Assembly: GCA_905221605.1 (NCBI GenBank)
Contig: CAJNDS010002679.1
Location: 60,001-124,000, forward strand
Source: Symbiodinium natans
Taxonomy: Eukaryota > Sar > Dinophyceae > Suessiales > Symbiodiniaceae
DNA: 64,000 nucleotides
Direction of reading: 5' to 3'
Shown here: in pieces, positions 58,302-64,000 of the stretch
How the letters are laid out: every line of letters starts with the position of its first letter
Numbering within the stretch: the stretch's first letter is position 1
The notes under the pieces: model-generated
Database searches by the model: none
Told to the model about the DNA's origin: nothing
Seen by the model: the letters and a program-made list of their open reading frames with translations, nothing else
Made by a program: the position numbers and the translations under genes

Positions 58302-58850
58302 TTATCGAAGCCGAGCAATCCTTAAAACCCAGCGCAGGGCACTTGCGAGCCATTTAGCGAACCCGTGGAGAAAGACAACTTCCCCTCTCTCACATGAAAC
58401 GCGTACCCAACAACAACCGAACGAACTGGCAGAAACACAGGTGGGCCACTGGAGCAGAACTTTGCAGCCCATCCGCCACAGGTAGCGTGAAAAATCAACG
58501 CCCAACTAAGGCCATAGTGGCAGCATGCTGGGCCCCGCAGCGTCGGCGAGATCCAACACCTACTTCAGCGGCCGGCCGCAGTCGCACAACGCCATGCTGC
58601 GCTGCTCCGCACAGACACGCATGCCGCAGCCAGCGCGTCCTCACGAAGTCTCGCACCAGGTTCGTGGAACCCGCGCTAAAACGGCTGACTTCGTGCGGAA
58701 ACCACGAGGCGTTGCAGACCGCAAAACGCACAGCCTGAGAGGCGTTGATTTTTTTCCACGCACCTTTATTGACAGGCATCAGGATCATGCGGGTCCAGGG
58801 CCGCAGCGGCGGAAGGCCGGGCCCAGCGCAGTCGGCCAGCGCCAGGACGG
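58302..58850. other. Boundary between unknown gene and retroelements
   Basis: Minus frames here (for example SWFPHEVSRFSAGSTNLVRD) show coding-like composition but no family block; may be flank or tail of the retrotransposon that starts at 58854. Confidence 0.25.
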
Positions 58851-58853
58851 TTT

Positions 58854-61800
58854 CTAGAGGAGGTGCCGCGCTGAAGCCGGGCCCAGCGCAGTCTCGGCCA
58901 CAGCCACTTGCACCGCCACGGACAACAGCCCCCACCACCGACGCGCGCGATAGCCCCGTAACCGCGTCAGGGTCCGCAAGAAGTCGCGGGCCTGGTCATT
59001 CCAGCGCCCGCCTACTTCATTGCCGAGGACTAGGTGCAGTTCTCCCTCGCGTGTCAGGGGCGACACCATGGTGGCATCGCAGCAGGAGGTGGCGCTGGTC
59101 CCCCGCCCGTACTCCCGGTGCCGCGCCAGCAGCTGCTGCGGGGCGACCTGGCCTTCTGGGCCAGCAGCCTCGCGAGCAACGCGAACCCATGCACGCTCCA
59201 CGACCTTCGCCCGGCGTGCCAGGAGGCCCGTGCGCGGGCATGCAAGGGCGTGGTCGCTGAACGGGTCGGTGCGGCGGCCACAGCCGTACGCTCCTGCGCC
59301 CCTGCAGCGATTCGGGGCGAGGGGCAGGGCCGGCAGGGCAGGGCGATTTGCATGGCCAGGAGTGTCAGGCTTGGCTCGGAGGGCACGGCAGAGAGCCAAG
59401 CTGCCGATTGCTGTCCGGCTTGGGAGCGCAGCAGGGCCTGGCGGCTGGGGGTCAGGGAGGGCAGCAGCACGCGGTCGCGGTAATGGAGGTTGCAAATGAA
59501 CTGTGAGGCCAGTCGCCAAGCCCGGCTTCGTTCTCGTCAGGGGTGTTGGGGCGGGCGCCAGCAGCCACTGCGGACCAGGAAGGGCAGGCAGCCCATCCCA
59601 CAGCCTGGAAAGTGGCCCAAACGCTGCTGTGCACCGTGTTTACAGTACTTGCAGCCTCTGCAAACTCAGAAATGCTGCTGGCGGAAACGCTAATATTTAC
59701 AGTGTTCGCAGGCTTTGTATTCTCCTTCGCACCTGTTTGCCAACAACGCGGTCCCTGTGCTCGAGCCCCGCTCAGGGGCCCCATCGAGATTGGAGCGCGC
59801 GGCAGCGAAGGATAGGAGCGCCGACCACCGGAGCCTGAAGGCAAAGATGGCGGCGGCTCCTGAAGGGGGCGGCAAAGGTGGCCTCAGCGGGTCCAGGCGC
59901 TGCCATCACGCTCGAGAGTGGTGCTGTCGAGGAGCCACCGTCAGATGAGGAGAGGCATTTGCCAGTGTCTGCTCGTGCGTCATGAGGTTCAGTCCAGTGT
60001 GGATACCAAATTGCTCAGCCTGCAGAATGATGTCAAACAACAATGTAAGAATCACACGAGAAATCCCACACCACGTTCTCGCACATCAGGTGCAAGTGTT
60101 ACAATTGAACAACAACTCGCAAAGTCTCGTCACGAGCTCGCGCGAGAAACCACTATGGTTGTCGGCAGCTTGCAATCATTGGATGGGTTGCATGCAGCCA
60201 CCACGTGGTTCTCGGCGGAGGCCCTCCAATCGTAGGCACCGACACGTCAACACTGACAACCGTCAGACGCACGTGCGAGCACTTCGGTCCCAGCGCGTGG
60301 AGAACGCGTGACGAGAGTTCGTATTGGGAAGGGCTACACACATCCATGAAGGCATCAGCTGCCTGTCGTATCCTGTCGTGCCCAGGTCCGCGACACCACG
60401 GAAACGTCTCCCATCAAGGGCGCGTCTGCCTCCATTTGGCGTTTCTAACGCAACCAACCTCCCGAGACGGAGGCCGTCGACCATTTTCGCCGGCAGACGT
60501 ACCGAAGAGCTGGGGATGGAGAAGTGGATCGGAGCAACCCTCGCCTGCAACGCGTATTGAATGATATTGAAGCGGTCAAGTCGCCTCATCGAACACGTGC
60601 GCCCATGTAGGGCCCGCGAAACATGGCGGCGGAAAACGTGGCGACGCCACGCACACCGCCATCCGGTTTTCGAAGCGCTGTGAGGCGAGCTAAGGCGAGA
60701 CCCGACACGATGTTCTCCGGCACAATCGGCACATCTGCATTAGCCAGCTCGGTCGCAGCAAAAGCGAGGAGCTCCATCAGGCATGTCTGCGAGGCGGGCA
60801 GGGTCCGTTGATGCGCCATGTATCCTCGTTGCCCGGCGCGAGCTCTGCTGCGGTGAGGAGCTGGCGAGCTCTGGAGAATTCGCCCGCCCAAACCTTCGTG
60901 CAGGCTTGTTCCCCCTTCATCCCCCTTCCAGACTCTGCGCACCCGACTTGCGGCGAATCGAACCGGCCCGGCATGCCTTATCCAACAGCCGTGTCCACTC
61001 ACCCCGTTGGAATGCTGCTGCGATCTGCTGCGCGTCCCAGCCATTCCTCGCGCCTTTGGGCCCCTCGCTGAGTTGTACAAGGTTGGGCGGTGTCCGCAGC
61101 GGGCGGCTTGTTTGCGGAGTCGCGAATGTGGCTCAGTCCAGTAACCAAGGCCATCCGAACGGCCGGTCGCATGAAGGGCGGAACGCCTCCACAGAACAGC
61201 ACAACTCCGCCGCCAAATCAACTGCATCAAGCGTGGCCCAAGGCTATTTCGGGAACAGCGGCCGTGGCGCGCGCACTGGGATCCGGAGCCGCAGCATTCG
61301 CTGGGGAAACGGGAACCCTACCCTCGTTGCTTTGCGGCGGGGGAGAGTGGCCGCATGGCGCGTTCCGGCGGCGAGCGCGTCGACGGTGCCGTCGGGTCGT
61401 AGGCGAACGCCTGTTTCCGTCCGCTGCTGCGTGCCTGGCGCGCGCATCGTCGGCCAACGCCCGCGCAGCTGCACGGCCGTCGCACCAGCGTAAGAATCCA
61501 GCAGCGCTGACTGTGCTGCCGCTGAAAGGTAGCCATCGGGGCCCACGCAAAAGAGCATGGTCGCTTGCAATGGCATGGGCGCGGGCTTCGCAATCTGCCA
61601 CAGCGAGCAACGACCGCGCTAGTTGGCCGAGTATGGCTGGCGGCGCCCGGTGGAGCGTAGCTGCCAGCTCCTCAAACCCAGGTCGGATTCGCTCGGTAAG
61701 CATGCAAGGCGCCCGCGTGCAAAAAAGGGACATGCAACCAGGAATTGCGCTCGCCGGGCTCTACGCTCGGCGGGCGAGCATCCTGCCGGGGTGCCTGCTG

Positions 61801-61918
61801 CTGCCGTCGGTGTCGCGATAGCACCTGCGAGCTCCGTGTGGGCCTCTCCACGTGGGGACGCGAAAGGAGTGGTAGCGCATGGTAGCGCTGAGCGAATCCG
61901 ACACGGTTTCGGCAGCAT
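58854..61918 (-). mobile_element. Non-LTR retrotransposon remnants, minus strand
   Basis: C-terminal part (58854-59519): CGRRTDPFSDHALACPRTG, the Cys/His knuckle after the RT domain of many LINEs, then LLARRAKVVERAWVRVAREA, LGNEVGGRWNDQARDFLRTL and RRWWGLLSVAVQVAV. RT N-terminal segments appear twice: about 60600-60790 (ENIVSGLALARLTALRKPDG then GVRGVAT, continuing in another frame to FNIIQYALQAR) and about 60370-60480 (VDGLRLGRLVALETPNGGRR). Upstream of the RT are GEFSRARQLLTAAELAPGNE (60777-60940) and Cys/Arg-rich frames to 61918 (RRAQFLVACPFFARGRLACL). The duplicated RT start means one copy is inserted in or joined to another. Frameshifts and missing catalytic parts show both are dead. Confidence 0.72.
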
Positions 61919-61965
61919 CCAGGTCCGCTGGGCGGTCAGTCTGTGTATATATATCGATCGACCAT

Positions 61966-62322
61966 TTATTTTTTTGATATACTGATCGCAAGACAGTTGT
62001 TGCTGGACTTATGCTGCTGGTCTCGGAAAACAGCAAAACATCCCACGCCCAATAGTTTTGCTATCTTGTCTGGTGAGGAAGTGTTGAAGATGCCTAAGTT
62101 GCACACCGAAAATTCGGGCTCGAAAATGTAGGATGTTGTGAAAACCGGCTCGAAAAGAGATGTCCGTCGACCTTGTTTCTGCCCTGGCCCGTGATGGCCC
62201 GTGGCTTGTTTTGAGGGGTTCAAGCGGAACGCACGAAAAGTTCCTGTAACTCGGTGTTTTTTTGAAACTTTGTCCAATCTTCCGATGTGTTCCCCAATGT
62301 GTTCCCCCATGTGCAGTGTCAA
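61966..62322 (-). CDS. 118-codon open frame, unknown
   Basis: Stop-free minus frame with an internal short repeat (MGEHIGEHIGRLDK), lying between retroelement fragments. No family recognised. Low confidence. Confidence 0.15.
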   Translation of the reverse strand: MTLHMGEHIGEHIGRLDKVSKKHRVTGTFRAFRLNPSKQATGHHGPGQKQGRRTSLFEPVFTTSYIFEPEFSVCNLGIFNTSSPDKIAKLLGVGCFAVFRDQQHKSSNNCLAISISKK

Positions 62323-62392
62323 GACTCATGTTTGTTCATCACCCTCACAACCAACAAGGAGCCACAATTGAAGCCATCACCAATCTTGATTT

Positions 62393-62650
62393 CTAGCTTC
62401 TTTGCTCGAATTGGGACCGGCAAAGTCCTGAGTCGCCCATACATTGTCTGAACCCGATGTTCATGTTCAAAAAAATCAGTGCAACAGCCATGTCCCCTTC
62501 ACCGACAAAGGTGAACTTGGCCCACAGCAAGCCCAGCCCATCCTGGGATTTGCTGTGCGTCCCAACATGTTTCGGCCCACTCATCTTTCGTTGATACCCC
62601 TTGTCTGTTAATTTTGCGGCCGAGAAAGCACGTACCAGTTCCACGATCAT
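62393..62650 (-). CDS. Possible exon or element ORF, unknown
   Basis: Minus frame HVGTHSKSQDGLGLLWAKFT and FVGEGDMAVALIFLNMN with strong coding composition. It abuts the plus-strand RT fragment. It may be a piece of a host gene or of another element; not recognised. Confidence 0.3.
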   Translation of the reverse strand: MIVELVRAFSAAKLTDKGYQRKMSGPKHVGTHSKSQDGLGLLWAKFTFVGEGDMAVALIFLNMNIGFRQCMGDSGLCRSQFEQRS

Positions 62651-63091
62651 CTAGGACGAGCGAGGTGGCCCACGCCGTTTCCAGTATTCACGCAGACCTT
62701 TATGCATTCTTGGATGACACGTGTGTGTCGTGCGAGCCCACACACGCGTGTGCTGCGTTTGTCACCTTGCGCACAGAGCTCCAACGCCACGCCAACATCG
62801 ATGTACACCTTGAAGAAACGCGGATGTGCAATTCCACGGGCGAGCAACTGCCAGGGCCTTGCGGCAGCGTTACCTACGGCGCCAGGCGAGGCACTCGTGT
62901 GCATTGGCGACCACCCCATGCCGCCCGAGCAACAAGGTTGCACCCGTTTTGGGAGCACTTTGCACTTTGCACTTTGCACTTTGCCCGTTCGAGTCACGAA
63001 GACTACGGTCCTTTCAGGATAAGGGACAACGGTGGGTGTTACGAGCTAATTAATGGGCCATCTTGGCAGATGAGCTACGTCAGACCACGAA

Positions 63092-63574
63092 CTACATCCA
63101 GGGAACTGCGACATTACAAACTTGTTCATCATCCCATCGCTTGGGGGGGCGACCAGGTCGTCGTCTCGGCACACTATTGAAATTGTGCTGGGATGAGGAA
63201 CTCCAGGTTGCAGCACATAGTGGCCAAGCATTCTTCGCAGTCAGGTTCATTGCGAACCTGTGCTGGTTAGCACGATGAGCACTGGACCACGAAGGCACAG
63301 GATGTTGCCTGAGAGCAGACGATACCCGGGCATTCATGCGTCGCATCGTCGCTTCCCAAGTTGCATCTGCGTCGCGACTCCATCCAACAATGCTTCGAAA
63401 CATCTTTCGCTGGCATATATCAAGCTGTTCCAGCTGTCGCGTCAGTGCCAATGTAGAAAGTCCGAACAGTGCCGTAGGAGTGACCACGGCGTTGAAAAGC
63501 TTCAATCTGCCTTTGATTGACAAGTGTTTGTTCACGAATATGAATTTCAGCTTATTGACCTTTCCCCACGACAA
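63092..63574 (-). mobile_element. Second LINE fragment, minus strand, inserted in the plus-strand element
   Basis: 160-codon frame: NKHLSIKGRLKLFNAVVTPT, ALFGLSTLALTRQLEQLDIC, QRKMFRSIVGW, then RRRPGRPPKRWDD. This is the classic post-RT 'thumb' and tail of a LINE ('L..R..LF..VV.P..LYG...W.L......L...QR.MLR.I.G' pattern and an R-R-P-GRPP-RW motif). It belongs to a different family from the flanking plus-strand element, and its frame is open throughout, so the insertion may be younger. Confidence 0.8.
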
Positions 63575-63863
63575 GATCCCCAGCTTGCCTGACCTTCAGT
63601 TTGCGTGGCTGCTGCTGCTCATGTGTGCCGCTCCACGCTGTAACTATCTCCCCCGCTCTGTGGCGCCGCCCCTGACGGATGAGTTTGCGCGCACACACGA
63701 CAAAGGAGTCGCACGCTGCCTAGCTGACCTCCTAGCCAATGATGCCCCCAGCGCGCATTGACGACCTAAGTAGCACATGCGCTGCGCTGCCGTTGAAGCT
63801 CGGAGGCTTGGGACGGCGTCGTGCCGTGGAAGGCCGGAAAGCAGCGTATTGGGCATCTTGGGC

Positions 63864-63881
63864 ACACACACACACACACAC
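63864..63881. repeat. (CA)n microsatellite
   Basis: Nine CA units inserted in frame into the plus-strand LINE fragment. Confidence 0.9.
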
Positions 63882-64000
63882 CTTGCCAATCCTGCGCCAG
63901 CGTCACCCGCAAGTTGTGGCGGAGGTCCTCCGCCTTGTGCAGTCGTTCAACTGCCAATAATCGGCTCAGCCCATTTCACGGCTCCGAGCAGCCCATAGCA

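Larger units (their letters stand above)
62614..63960 (+). mobile_element. Non-LTR retrotransposon remnant, plus strand, interrupted
   Basis: 5' piece (about 62680-62960): DLYAFLDDTCVSCEP contains the RT catalytic F-x-D-D motif, followed by LQRHANIDVHLEETRMCNST and, one frame over, APGEALVCIGDHPMPPEQQG. A (CACTTTG)n patch at 62960-62985 replaces the next block. 3' piece (about 63585-63960): LPDLQFAWLLLLMCAAPRCN, ARTHDKGVARCLADLLANDA, LPLKLGGLGRRRAVEGRKAA then YWASWA, a (CA)n, and LPILRQRHPQVVAEVLRLV. Between the two pieces lies an oppositely oriented LINE fragment at 63092-63574. Frameshifted, not functional. Confidence 0.75.

Overview
This window looks like nuclear DNA of a dinoflagellate, most likely a Suessiales/Symbiodinium-type alga. 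The evidence is: very long intron-rich genes with small exons; exon joins of the type (GC, GT or GA)...AG|G; a chloroplast protein with a peridinin-plastid type leader; a PPR protein; short arrays of the plant/alga telomere unit TTTAGGG scattered through the sequence; abundant microsatellites; and decayed non-LTR retrotransposons. No rRNA, tRNA, operon or bacterial gene was seen. Exons below were found by reading short conserved protein blocks by eye. Block identity is more secure than exact splice sites, and gene ends are often incomplete.

Layout, left to right. 0.8-2.6 kb: 5' part of a JmjC (KDM8/JMJD5-like) oxygenase gene, leaving the window on the left. 3.9-11.4 kb: a complete-looking 13-exon gene for a plastid NAD-dependent epimerase-like protein of the CSP41 family. 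14.5-24.4 kb: importin-alpha, about ten recognised exons with introns full of (CT)n, CA/GA arrays and foldback elements. 24.9-29.5 kb: several orphan exons with good coding character but no family assignment, one EF-hand-like. 32.6-34.7 kb: FHA-domain gene. 37.6-39.3 kb: histidine phosphatase (phosphoglycerate-mutase superfamily) in one uninterrupted 554-codon frame. 39.5-43.3 kb: telomere-like arrays, a minisatellite and orphan exons. 43.9-47.9 kb: PPR-repeat gene with a 700-bp GTA array in an intron. 48.2-54.4 kb: RLK/Pelle/IRAK-type protein kinase with Gly-loop, VAIK, HRD, DFG and C-lobe blocks on separate exons. 56.1-56.4 kb: last exon of an exonuclease-endonuclease-phosphatase family gene with a C-terminal membrane segment. 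57.6-58.2 kb: an unidentified coding block. 58.9-64.0 kb: fragments of at least three non-LTR retrotransposons, nested and in both orientations.

All eight recognised host genes (KDM8-like, CSP41-like, importin-alpha, FHA, histidine phosphatase, PPR, kinase, EEP) lie on the minus strand over about 56 kb. This is the unidirectional gene-block arrangement known from dinoflagellate chromosomes. The genes do not form a pathway; they mix plastid function (CSP41, perhaps PPR), nuclear transport and signalling. The non-genic DNA is the more unusual part: at least four families of short foldback (MITE-like) elements, a dispersed GGTACCCC-rich repeat, and a recurrent motif (GCCACCCGCTTAGCTG) usually embedded in the interspersed telomere-like arrays.
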